From Klebsormidium nitens (taxonomy: Eukaryota; Streptophyta; Klebsormidiophyceae; Klebsormidiales; Klebsormidiaceae), in NCBI GenBank assembly GCA_000708835.1, contig DF237081.1, forward strand, positions 62,001-126,000: DNA of 64,000 nt. Direction: 5' to 3'. The notes under the pieces were generated by a model. That model saw nothing but the letters and a program-made list of their open reading frames with translations, had not been told where the DNA came from and ran no database searches. This document shows, one piece after another, positions 36,211 to 47,746 of the stretch. A program made the translations under genes and the position numbers. Position 1 is the stretch's first letter. Every line of letters starts with the position of its first letter.

Positions 36211-39200
36211 CTACGAACCTTTCTTCTTACTTTTCTGTCTACTGTTGCTGTTCTTCGACTTTTTATTATGCCCTTTCTTGTTGTTGGCTTTGTGTGCTAG
36301 CCGCTTTTTGATGTGTTGCTTCAGAGAGGATCCCGGTTTAGCTAACTTCTTGTTCCGCTCTTTCAGCCGCTCCTTCCCGTATGCAAGAAGCTCATCATCT
36401 CCACTATTCCCTCGCTCCTCGTCCGAGTCTTCGTCTCCCAAACCTTTGATGATGACGGTTGTGACTGCCGCTGCATCATCATAAACGACGACATCTGCAA
36501 TGAAATGAAAAGCCCGTCAGCCAACGACCGTTGGCAGCATGAGAATTGAGGATTGGGAAGCAAGATTTTGTGGACCTGATGGCTGATCAAACAAACGCTC
36601 GGATCTCTTGACCGCAAGCGAAACATAGGGCTGGCTCGAGCTCTCTTATTGCGCAAAACCCCATGAGCGGCTAGGTCGAAACCGTGCGATATACTGAGAT
36701 GCAGACCTTCCAGACGATGTTCTTGGCAGAAAGCATGTGTTGGACATCCTGGCAAGATCAACTCAGAATCTGAGGTATACGAAGTAGGCATATAGAGGTA
36801 CATGAGTGCCTCACTGATTTGACCACCAAAAAAGGTTAGCGTCGGTACATCGACTAGAAAGCAAAAGTCTCGATCGAAAGGCCACTCAGGATCGAAATGA
36901 CTAGAATGAAAGCCAGTCCCTGCTTCAAAGCGTCTCAAGGGTGCTCAAATAACAGCAACCGCTTCTGTATGGTAGTGAATATGAGAGGCCCACTGATTTT
37001 CCGATCTCTATAATGCGGATGCGGATGCAGATAGTGCTTTTTGCTACGAAGGTCGCAAAGGAAGGTGGCAGCTCAGGATGCCAGCCAGTCTGACGTTCTC
37101 CCTGCAACCCATCGTGCCAAAATCTCACTTTGTGAAAAAGTGCAGGCGCCTCTCCCAGCACAGATTGTTGGAAACACGGTTCAAGACGAGGAACTGTACC
37201 TGAAGCTTTGACTCATGAGAGAAACGTCGCTTATTGAACTGCAGCCTTTTGAAAGCACCCTGGCTTACGTGCATGTGGCCGCCCTTGAACGCCTCTGCTT
37301 ATGGCCCAGCTCCTAATATCCGACCCTGGCTTATGCCCCTAAACATCCCAATTTTCAGAAGGTCGGAATTACGAAAGATACTGACAACGGCTCACCTTCT
37401 AATCTCTCCTTCGCGTCGTCCTCTTCTGGCGGTTCCCCCGCATCACTCTCCTTGCCTGCCACGTCATCTGCTGACATCAGCTGCGCACCCTTCCCAGCCT
37501 CGGCTATATTCGCCTGTTCAGCGAGCCGCCTCTGCGAAAAGGTTGAGCTTTTTGAGGTCAGTGCAGGTGACCTGCCATCGAACTCAGGTTTCAATGTCTC
37601 GTACTGTTGCAGATTGCGCTCTGGAACCCGGGCTCTTCGACGTTGAAAAAACGAGACTCTTCGTGGGAAAGGACATGAACAGGACATCTCAAAGACAAGG
37701 GGACCCAAACCATCAGCTGGTTCTGTGAACAAATCCACAATCAATGTTCGAGAAGAAAGATTGGCGCAAATACGTGCCGCAAAGATGTGACGGCCCATAG
37801 TCGTCCAGACACAAGCGTTATGTATTGTACAAGAAAAGCAGTCCAACCTGGCAGAGCGCAGAATGTACCACGATGATAGAAAGGCATTGGCGCAGTCGAC
37901 CTACATTTCAAGATTCCGCAATTTGAGTTTCGACTCGGCTCAGGTTTTTGGGGACTATCTACATCGACTGTACGATCGGAATGGACCTTGATGAGGTGAC
38001 TGGTTGCCAGCATTTCAGTGTAACATCTACTTCCTCTTGCGAGGGGCTTACCTCTTTTCTGATCTGGATCCGTTTCTTCCGCTCTTTCTCAATGTTTTCT
38101 TTCTCCGCTTGCTTTCGCCGCTGCTGCTTCCGCTTCCGAAACCCCGTGACAAACTCCCTGCAACTCAGAAAGGGGCATTTTCAACTTGGAAGTAGATGAC
38201 GAAAACAAACGCCTGTCCCAAACCGTTTCTTATGAGCAACAGACAATCCTGTGTTTTAAAGGGCTGACTTGATCTTCCTGATTATGCGTGAAGCAAGCAG
38301 ATCCCGAAAATGCCATGATAAGCTTCTCGACAGAAATAAGGCCTCTGCAAACCCAGGTGCTTGGCACATGTGACCACCCTTACATCAGATATTTTTGCAG
38401 GGCACCTTACAGCGCTTTTACGAAAGGGGATGACCAAAAAAACACAGCATCTCCTGCTTCCAGGAAACACATCGCTGTTACTTCACCGTGCACCCGCAAC
38501 ATGGAAGAGATTTCTAAGCTTTTCGACAAACTGTCACATGTGAGCAAGGGACAGGACCGGGAATGACAAGGAGTCGGTGCATCTGAAAACAAAGCGACTC
38601 CCGATACGGTATACTTCAGGCTGGGCGCCAGAATAAGCCAGTGACTTCCGGAACGCTCTTCGCACCACCAGCATTAATCTGGCTGATTATCCGCCAGCTC
38701 TAAACCATGAAGATGTTGGCAAAGAGGCTTTCAACAACTGAGTATACCCCAAGCATATAGACTGATTTCTACAGTGTTAGAAATTCTAGGAGCGCAAGGA
38801 CTTGAATCAATCAAGTGTCCACCTACTGAATCTGCCAGGATGCATTATCCGATAGAAAAGACTGCCACCGCTGCAATGAGAAGATGTCATTGAAGGCCAG
38901 CACTACAACCACATTGATCGCTAAAAGTTCATTCACTGCTTTTCAGTGATCAACAGCAACGCTTTAAACCAGCTCAAACACTTGAACTGTTACCACGTTT
39001 TACCACAAAGTCCAGCGCCCAGCAGACAAGGCAAAAGAACAATTGCACAGGACTTTACTTCTGAAAGAGAGGCCACGACCACCATCTGAGCGTCCATTTG
39101 TTTTTGGGTCATAAACAGATTCCGATTTCGTGATTTCGTGTTTTGAAACCCCCAGAAGCTCAAAAGCAGCCACACCTTCTCGCATTCTCATCAAAAACTG

Positions 39201-39282
39201 CCACCACCCCCTTCGCTTTCCGCGCCCTTTTATTGACATGCCGCATCGCCCGCTCATCGTCGCTGCCCGGAGCGTCGTCCAT
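36211..39282 (-). CDS. RRP17: RRP17/NOL12-type nucleolar rRNA-processing protein
   Basis: Four exons on the minus strand (39176-39282, 38052-38157, 37396-37531, 36211-36494) join in phase into 210 residues. An acidic N-terminus leads to VVAVFDENARREFVTGFRKRKQQRRKQA, the family signature. A long charged helix, probably a coiled coil, follows (EKENIEKERKKRIQIRKERR). The DDAAAVTTVIIKGL block corresponds to the conserved TTV segment of NOL12. The last 45 residues are strongly Lys/Arg/Asn-rich, a nucleolar targeting type tail. NOL12/Rrp17 is a 5'-3' exonuclease or cofactor in 5' end maturation of 5.8S and 25S rRNA. Its start is 506 bp from the divergent WDR89 start. Confidence 0.87.
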
Positions 39283-39787
39283 CTTGAGCTTTTAGCTTCT
39301 GAACAAAAGTTGGGTAGCAATTCTTCAGGCTTTGCTGCTGCCACTGGCGCAAGAGCCTTGCCAGGCTTGCAATTGCTGAAATTTCTTTCACGGCCTTTTC
39401 CCCCTTTCCTGCTTTCCCTTCTTCCTGCCCTCCCTTGGTTTGGGTTGGAAGGGCGGTTATCTTTCAAGGTTTCTCCACCGCTTGCATGCATGGTACCTGA
39501 TTGTACCTCTTCGAGTGGGACGGTGGCCACAGAAGAGCCCGATTCTAACAAAGTAAAACAGTGTTACCAAGCGGGTTAGGACTTAACAGCACACCACCAC
39601 CAACGGGGGCTTGAAGTTGATGCCTTTCTCCTGTCAACAGCAAGCCTGAGGCTGTAGCAAGGTTCCAAAAAGGGGCGCTCGAGATCACTTGTTAATTTTG
39701 GAGGTGAGTGACCAACTCATAGGTTGTGTAATATATTCCGCTGAAGCCACAGTTGCTCTTCTCCTTCCGCCCCTCACTGCCACCACC
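39283..39787. promoter_or_regulatory. Bidirectional promoter, RRP17 / WDR89
   Basis: Only 505 bp separate the two divergent start codons, so the promoters must be shared or abutting. A G-rich/Lys-codon-rich minus frame over this interval shows no domain and is probably 5' leader. Confidence 0.45.
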
Positions 39788-42700
39788 ATGCCCCACATCC
39801 ATTTTGACGAGGAGGATGCTGACGCGGCAATGGACGAGGCCCCGCCGGAAGCAGCGGCGCCAGCTCCCCAGGCGTCAACCAGTGGGAGAAAGGAGACCTA
39901 CGCTGGAGCAGGGCCTGCAATGATGGTGCCTAGCAGGACTATATACACAACGCTAGGAAAGGTGGAAGATCCGGACTACGTGTTTGACATATGTACCAAG
40001 TGAGTGGTCGCTTTGCTGGGGAGATGGGTGCAAACTCGTGCTCCTCCGCAGATCAAGTTGCTGAGTTCTGTTCTCTAGCTGTACTCTACCTTGTCATGCT
40101 GCTCTGTTCTCCACGGTTTCAGCGACAGGTCGACGTACACTTGATGAGAAGAACAGTGGTTGTCTGGCTTCCAGACCTTTTGTTGGTCAATGGAGAAATC
40201 GGTCAATGTAGTTTTTCTCCAGAAGTATGCCTGTAATGAGTCATGAAACCTTCTGATCAACGATGTCCAGCCCTTCGGATTGGTTGGTGCTTCCAAGCGC
40301 CGCTGTTCCGGGGAGCAGCTGGGACCCAGCTCAAACGATGGCATAGGGGAATGCTGAAGTTTGTTGCCAACTCACTAGGAATTTGCACCGTTCCTCTTTA
40401 CCTGAACGCTCTTCATTAGTCTTCAAGGAGTCTTGTATGTGCAACAAGGAACCATGTGAAGCCAGATGCTTGTCAAACTAAGTCAATCTGATTTCCTACA
40501 GCCATGAACAATCAGCAATGGCGGCGTCTCTTTCCACGCACATTGTCAAAGTGTACCACCCCGCATCAGGAGACTTCCTGGGGCAATTTCAAGGCCACAC
40601 TGACACAATCCATGAGCTTGGCTTTCCTGAGCCAGCCTCGCCGCACTTTCTGGTGTCATGCTCCAGTGACGGCACAGTTCGAGAATGGGATCTGAGGTCG
40701 TTTTCGCAGGTGAGGTTCGAACTTGTTTCTTGACCAGCTTGTTTTAAGCCCCGTTCTCAATAACATTTGGGGGCAAGAGTGGTGAGCAGAAAGTAAGACG
40801 GGTCACAAAAAGTGGGCAAAGTCACCTGTTATCAGAGTCTTGGCCTAACATGATTGTTGGTGGGGCAAAGACGCAGAGGGAGAACTCTCACTCTGAGTGT
40901 CTCTGTTCGTTGTCTCAACTGTGATAAACCAAAGGCCTTTGTTGAGTCTATGTGGCAATGAGAGTCTCGTCAAAGGTGCAAGCCTCAACAACCAAAGACC
41001 CGTAAATGGCTCATCCTGACTTCCGAGCCTCATTGAAGTTGAGCTTCGCAAGGTGGCAAACTTTAAAGAAGAACAAACGTCAGGTCTATAAGCAGATTGG
41101 GAAATAACGGATTCAAACTAAAGTTCTTTGCGTCCTGGGAAAGGCCAAGTAAAGAGCAGAACACGACAGGAGCTCGACCGACCGTTGCTCTATTTCGATC
41201 AGGTGGGCCAGTACGCGTGTGGCCCAGGACATGAGCTGGAGAGCTTCTCCTTTGGGGGTCCGGGGGAAAATATGGTGGCAGGGGCAGGGCGTGAGGTGGT
41301 GCTGCTGTGGGACCGGAGGACGCATGCGGGGATGGGGGCGTTCGAGGAGAGCCATATGGAGCAGGTTACGCAGGTGGGGCTATTATCCGACACTTTTAAT
41401 TTTCGTCATCGACTGCAAATGGTTCCCAATTCATCAGGTTCTATTACCGTGTCCTTCGGACTCCTCGCGAAAAGTGGGCCTGTTTCGGAAGTCGGGCATA
41501 TCTTGCTTGATGTCGCAGAACCCTTGAGTTTGATAAGCAGGTCGCTCCGGATACTACAGGCATATGTCCTCTGCTTGAAAATTGGTGCCCATCGAACCCG
41601 TCTCTTCTTTGGGACTTCAATGACCGTTCACTCCCCCTCCGCTTGCAAAGGGAGATTATCACCCGATGTCTCAGGTCCGCTTCCAGCCGATGACCATCAT
41701 GCGCCGCAGACCGAGTGGTCCCTTGCTTATCGACCCAGTTCTAGGTCCGTTCTTTTCCTGCTGATCCGGGTCCGCTTCACCTGATACAACTGAGAAGCTA
41801 TTGTTCTCGTCAGTAGACATCATGGTGCCGACCTTTGACCCTTTCACTGCTCCTTCCCATTGCCAGCAATGTACTTTCGCGGTTACCAGTCGCGAGTCCA
41901 CAAGATTGCGCTCTCAAGTTTTGTCGACGGCTCGGTCAAATTCTGTGAGATGACCCGCTTTTGCTCGGTCAATGACTGGCTACATAGTCGTCGCCCTCAA
42001 GTTGTCGCGCTTCAACTTCGGCTCGCCTTTGCGAAGCACTTCCACCCACCTAGCCACTTTGCATTGCGCGACCGACTATCGAATCCGCTTTCTCATCAGG
42101 TCGTTCTTACGTGTTGCAGCTACTCAACGTGCTCAATTCAAAATAATAAAATTTTGTATGTCTACTTCTACCCGATTGATACTCGCAAGCTGCTGTCCTC
42201 GCGCTCGACGGCCCTTGTTTGCATCTTGGAAACGACACCAGTCTATTCCAATACAAAAACGGCTCATCCTCGGGTGTTGATCCGCTTTCCTTCCTCACTC
42301 GCCTAACCCATCCCACCCAAATATTTTCTTTGCATAGCTAACCGTTTCTCCATTACTCGCTTATTCGCGCGCCGTTTCCACCCGGTTCATATCAGCGAGC
42401 TGCCAAGTTTGTTACGGCCCCGGCTTCGACGCATGTTGAGCGCTAACTCTCCTAACCGAGTTCACTAAATCCAAATCGTTAGGTCCGCTTCCCCCGGTTC
42501 ACCCCAACAAGCTGCTCTCCTCCTCGGCAGACGGTCTGGGCTCAGATGCCTTTGATCCAACGTTGCTAACCAGATTCAGTAACCCCAAATTTTCAGGTCC
42601 GCTTCCATCCGGTCCACACGAACAAGCCGCTGTCCTCCTTGGTAGACGGCCTGGGCTCAGACGCGTTCTTATTCCAACGTTGCTAACCCGATTCAATAAC

Positions 42701-44845
42701 CCGATCTTTCAGGTCCGCTTCCACCCGATTCACCCCAACAAGCTGCTCTCCTCCACGGTAGACGGCCTGGCTCAGATGCGTCTCTTATTTCAACGTTGCT
42801 AACCCAGTTCGCTATACCCAAATCTTCAGGTCCGCTTCCACCCAATACATATCACAAGCTGCTGTCCTCCTCGGTAGACGGGGTGGGCTAAGATGCGTTC
42901 GATTTAACGTGTCTAACCCAATTCAACAACCTTCAGTAACCCATTTTCAGGTCCGCTTCCACCCGATTCACCCCAACAAGCTGCTGTCCTCGTCGGTGGA
43001 CGGCCTGGTGTGCGTTTTCGAGACGGGTGGCACTCTCGACGACGAAGACTGCATGGAAACGGTGCTCCCCGTCAACACGTCCGTCTCTAGTTTCGGCTTC
43101 TACGGCCCGCAGGCGGAGAACGTGTGGTGCTTGACGAACATAGAAACGATGAGGTGAGGGGGACCGGTCATCCACGGAGTCTTTCTAGTGTTGTCGACCT
43201 CTTGAAAAAACGTCCGTCTCTAGTTTCGGCTGCTACGGTCATCAGGCAGAGGATATGTGGTGCTTGACGAACATAGGAGCGTTGAGGTGGAAAAAAAAGA
43301 TAACCAGTCATTCACGCAGTTCTTCCAAGTATTGTCGACCTTTTGGAAAGAATGTTCGTCTCTAGTTTTGGCTTCTACGGTCAGCAGGCCGAGAATGTGT
43401 GTTGCTTGACGAACATCGAAACGCCCAGGTGAGGGATAGAGTCGTCGACAGTCGGAAGAGGCAACACCTTCAAACCACCGTGGATTTCTCCTTCGAGCGA
43501 ACTCACTGTGTTTGGCTAAGTTCGAGACGCTGAAGGTCACGGCAGTTGCTCAGGATTGTGCAGTCAATCTAGAGGCGTCGAGCTTCGGAAGTAAGAAAAG
43601 CCCTTACAAGAGGATTCTGCCCCTTCTGCGAGTGTAGAGTCACTGCTATGCTATTGATAAAGAATTCTTGATACGAATCAATTCTTGCCGTTCGTTCTCA
43701 CATGGAGAGCCCAGCGGTAGCCTCTCGAGGGTGCTGTAATCCTGTCTGCACTCAAGCTAGCACAATATGTTCAAACGGCTGGTTTTCTACATTTGATGCA
43801 GATCTTGCTCCTTCTTTGTGAGCAATTCCATTATTCATCAGCACCACTTTCTGAATTCTGAGTCTCCCGTTCACCGTCTCCCGTCAGCGACGCTCGTCAT
43901 TCCGCTCATCCTTTCCGTTCTCCGTGCAGTCTTTGGAACTGGGCGGAAGGGGCCCAGCTGGCGGACTTTCCCGAGACCAGGGAACTGGCGTCGAGACAAT
44001 GGCAGGGACCGCCAGTAAGATGTCGCCCAACTTTCTTATCGCTGTTGATGGATTGCACACCCGTTGAGCCTTACGTCACTTCCGTTCGAGTGGGCATAGC
44101 AAGCGCTTGCAATGGCGGTCGGATGGCTCAAATCGCCGCAACAACAGACGATCAGTTCCGTCGTCGATTTTGATTGGTCAGAAACCGACGCCGGTGATGC
44201 CGTCCGGCAAACCCCTACGCTCAATGTAATCCGTTTATAATACCTTTGAACACATGACAGGACCCCTCTAGTTGAATCAACTGGCGGTGACTCTTCTCGA
44301 CAATCTGGAGACCCGCTTGCTCTCGTGTCGAAGAACATCGCAGTGAACCGAAGAACTTCAGTGACAGCAAGCACCGTTATCATTTGAGGATCACTAACAA
44401 TTGCTCTGGGCAGGTAAACAAGCTGTCAAGAACATGCTTTCCTGAACAACTCACCAAGCTCGAACACTCTGTCCCGCAGATTGACTATCTGATCCAGTGT
44501 GAATACGACCCGTCCACGAGCCAGCTGGACCTGGTGGCAGGCACCCAGGACGGGGCAGTGGGCGTATTCACAGTAGACCAATCAAACCGCTGTTCAGACG
44601 CGGCGGTTCCCAGAGGATCGCTCCGTCCAGCAAAGGAAGTGTATCACGGCGCGCACGAATCTGTGGTAAGAGCGTTTTGTAGGATACGAGAGGGGCAGAG
44701 CTCGGGGCTTATATGGACCGGGGGAGAGGATAGGAAGATGGTGGGCTGGGCTCGGGGCCCAGGGGATGTGAGGCCTCAGCCAGCGGGTTCGAGTGACCTG
44801 GTGATGCGAACATCGGGGCCCTCGAGAAGACACAGTCCGTATTGA
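39788..44845 (+). CDS. WDR89: WDR89-type WD40 repeat protein
   Basis: Six exons (39788-39999, 40502-40709, 41203-41373, 42951-43153, 43930-44014, 44480-44845) join in phase into 414 residues. An acidic, Ala/Pro-rich N-terminus of about 70 residues precedes the propeller. Blades are recognised at GHTDTIHELGFP...SSDGTVREWDLR, GPGENMVAGAGREVVLLWDRR, VTQVRFHPIHPNKLLSSSVDGLVCVF, NIETMSLWNW, DPSTSQLDLVAGTQDGAVGVF and HESVVRAFC...WTGGEDRKMVGW. This order follows WDR89, a poorly characterised conserved WD protein. Exon 4 was chosen over its many upstream copies because it alone keeps the reading frame through both halves of the blade. Intron 3 is expanded to 1.58 kb by the tandem array. Confidence 0.9.
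41674..43440 (+). repeat. Tandem exon-junction array around WDR89 exon 4
   Basis: Upstream of exon 4, the intron end, acceptor AG, and first about 65 nt of the exon (GTCCGCTTCCACCCG ... GACGGCCTGG) are repeated. Well-preserved starts lie at 42483, 42597, 42713, 42830 and 42951 (exon), with spacings of 114, 116, 117 and 121. Older copies lie near 42372, 42282, 42161, 42085, 41770 and 41674. Downstream, the last about 75 nt of the exon plus donor is repeated from 43079 (exon) at 43212 and 43354, with spacings of 133 and 142. Each acceptor-side unit carries CAG|GT at its junction. Confidence 0.92.
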
Positions 44846-47746
44846 GTTTCCGGCTACTAAGTAACTGCTTTCATTGTTACTTCAATGAACTCATGTCTAC
44901 AATTTTGGTATAAGACCCCCCTTACTGTCAGATGCTCTCTTATTGCCACATTTATAGGGGTTGGGGGCCTCCTGATCAGAGACTAGAGTAGTGGTGCGGC
45001 CGAATGCACCACCGACCTGGAGTAAAACAAACGGATGCTGTCAATCATGTGTGGCTTTGCTAGGCCTGCAAGCCGATGCTTGCAGGCACTCCATGACGTC
45101 ACCAATCCGCGCCATACACCTGGGTTTTCGAAAGTTAGCAGGTGTGCAGTCGAATTTGCAGAACCAGAGCGCCAGCTAGACTATCAGAATATAGTGCTTC
45201 CCTCGGACGGTTGAATCTTTAAGTTACCACAGTAGCTACATGGGCGTTCACGACCCAAAAAATGGACCCTATGGCACATGTCACGTATGCCTGGCATGGA
45301 CTCAAGCGAGTAGCCCTCGTGGCACTGATTGACGTTTGAAAGGAGAACATCACGAAGCATGTGTAATCTGAACCGTCTCGTCGAGTAACCAAGTTCCTAT
45401 CATATGCATGTCGGTGCTGCAATCACCGGTGCAAATAGTGACGTACATGCGGTGGTGCACGTGAGTCGTACAAAAGTTCCAGATCATTCAAGATGAGCAG
45501 TTCATGTATATCTGTACCCGCCGCTTCAAGCAAAAGGAATGCACCATGACCGCGGCAGAGACCGCTACGATCACAGTGACTTAACGTCCGTATGTTGTTC
45601 AGAAATCATAAACAAGATACTGACCGCCAGCTGTGGCTGAGGCCATGGTGTTGAAGTTTGACAGAGTTTAAGCAATGATCGATTCAGTAGCAACGATACA
45701 TGATTCGATTCGATATTCAGACGTCTCCCTTTGCGAAGAACATCCTGCTACAGCCCTTGCTAAACGTACAGATCACATGACATGATGACTACATGCATCC
45801 ATATTGGAGACACTGCAGAAGGTCGACCGCTGTCAACCAAATTCCCGTTTTTGCCTTTCTCGAAATTCGTCCAGAGCTCTTTGCTGTTCGAGACAACTCC
45901 TATATCCCTGTATGAGATCTAGCAATCCTCCTGTGCACCCTAGGAAAACCAGAGGCATCAGAGACTTTCGACGAATCCCAAGAGGTATCGCAACGGCGCA
46001 TCCAAGAAGGGAATACACATAGGAGCTGCAAATAGAAAGGGAACGTCATAAAGGATTGCAGATTGGAAGAGTGGAGGCAGGTCTTTGGGAATGATATAAT
46101 GATTACACAGATATAGTGCCAAATGTAAACCGTTTTGGTCCAGTGCGGGAACAGGACATGTATCTTCACGGCCTGCCGTCCATGAGCCTCGGACCACATC
46201 AACCAATCTTGGCGTGTTAGGAGTTGATGTATGTGAAACTATCTTCAAACTCTTGGAAGAAGGTGACGCAAGAAGTGGTGCCGGAGAACCTGTACCCCAG
46301 TCTTCGTACTTTCACAAGGTTTGCAATTATGTCTACTGGAGAGACCACAGCATGCTGTAATCCAGGTTTTGGCTGCTTGCTTCTCATGAAACCCTTGCAC
46401 TAGCGCGCTCACCTTCCCATGATGCAATCACCCAGATCTTCTTTCAGCTGCTTCTCCGTCTTGGGTATGACAGGGGGCTCCATAAGGCTGGCGCCCCCAC
46501 TCACAGAGTGCGCCTCAAGTTTCCTCGTTGATTGAGTTTTCAATCAATGTATCCTAGCTCTCTCAAAGGAGCACCACACGTAGCTCAATTCGGATACAAG
46601 AAGTGGTATGGCTATCAACACATTAGATAACCAGTATCATTCAGATACACGGGTTTAGCTACACTTATCATTTGAAAAGAACCGAAGTGGTGGTGCTTCA
46701 CAAGAGAGCTACTGCGAAGCCTGCCTACCACTCTCCTATCTTCTGTTGTGACATGGCGACCCTGGGAAATCATCTAAGTGCAAATAAAACGGGCTTTCTC
46801 AGGTTTCTGAATCCATCTACAACGCAAAGAGCTGTAGAATCAAGCAGACGAGCAGTCTCCGCTAGTTTCAGCTGTGTACAGCATGTGCAGACAAAAGACG
46901 TTCAATATGAAGTCGTCGCACAGCAGACTTCCGCTCAACCAGCGGTTTCCACACTCCACAGGATACCTACTGAACCTGAACTTGAAGGCTGAAGCGCGAA
47001 CTGGCTCCAACTTGAATGCTGCCGCCTTCAACAAGTCTGTCCAGCTGGCAGCGAGTCGGCCGTCGTTGAACTTGACCCTCGGGAATTGCAGGTTTTCAGA
47101 CTTCGCGTACCGCGACGTTTTCGACGCTTCATGTCGAAGTTGTTGACAAGGCAGGCAAATTAGAGATAAAGTTTGGCAGGGACGACCGGGACGTATCTTG
47201 TCCCAGCTCCGCCGTCGAACGACTTTCCGGAACTAAATTCAAAATTCCAGACTGGATAATGTTCTCGTCATGACGTGACTCTTGACCACAAACCGAGGTC
47301 GGTGACACTCGGAGAGGAGCTAGACAGAGAGAAAGGAGGAGACGCGAGAGAAGGAGCCAGTGGCAGGAAAAGGGAGCGATCAGGGTTTGTGACATAAAAG
47401 GGAGGCGCTGCATACTCCCGAAGGCACTACATTAGTTAGTGACGATCCACCAGAACAGGAGGACTCGTGCATTGTGTCCGAGGAGCTGTGGTTGCGACAT
47501 GAGGGGAGAGTGAAGCTTTCATAGCTGCATTGCAGTCCCCTCCAGCAAAAGGACAAACGAACCGGCTGGCTCTTGCGCTGGATTGAACACAGTCTTTGTA
47601 GCTGCTGTGCCGGTTGTACAAGCCTGCACATTAATTTTGAAGTGACATTATCTCATCAAAAGCTTTTGGTAATCGGTGTTCCGGTGCTGCATCCTATGAA
47701 ACAGAGGACCATCTGATTGGTAAGAGGATCCGAGCATTGAGCATAC
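44846..47746. other. Gene-poor interval with unassigned open frames
   Basis: These 2.9 kb lie between WDR89 and the CBM48 gene. A plus-strand frame at 46753-46992 (79 codons) begins MATLGNHL and is Ser/Arg/Ala-rich like a plastid transit peptide, but ends at a stop with no continuing exon that I can find. A minus-strand open stretch at about 46990-47110 contains FPRVKFNDGRLAASWTDLLKAA, which looks protein-like but matches no family I know. Neither is reliable. No repeat or RNA gene was recognised. Confidence 0.3.

Noticed and set aside
42372-42951. Regular repeats resembling a CRISPR array
   Set aside because: The units are imperfect copies of an exon edge with its acceptor, decay with distance, and lie in a nuclear intron. 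There are no unique spacers between identical short repeats.
46672-46992. Plastid precursor gene in the 2.9 kb gap
   Set aside because: The start looks transit-like, but no downstream exon with matching phase and recognisable domain was found.
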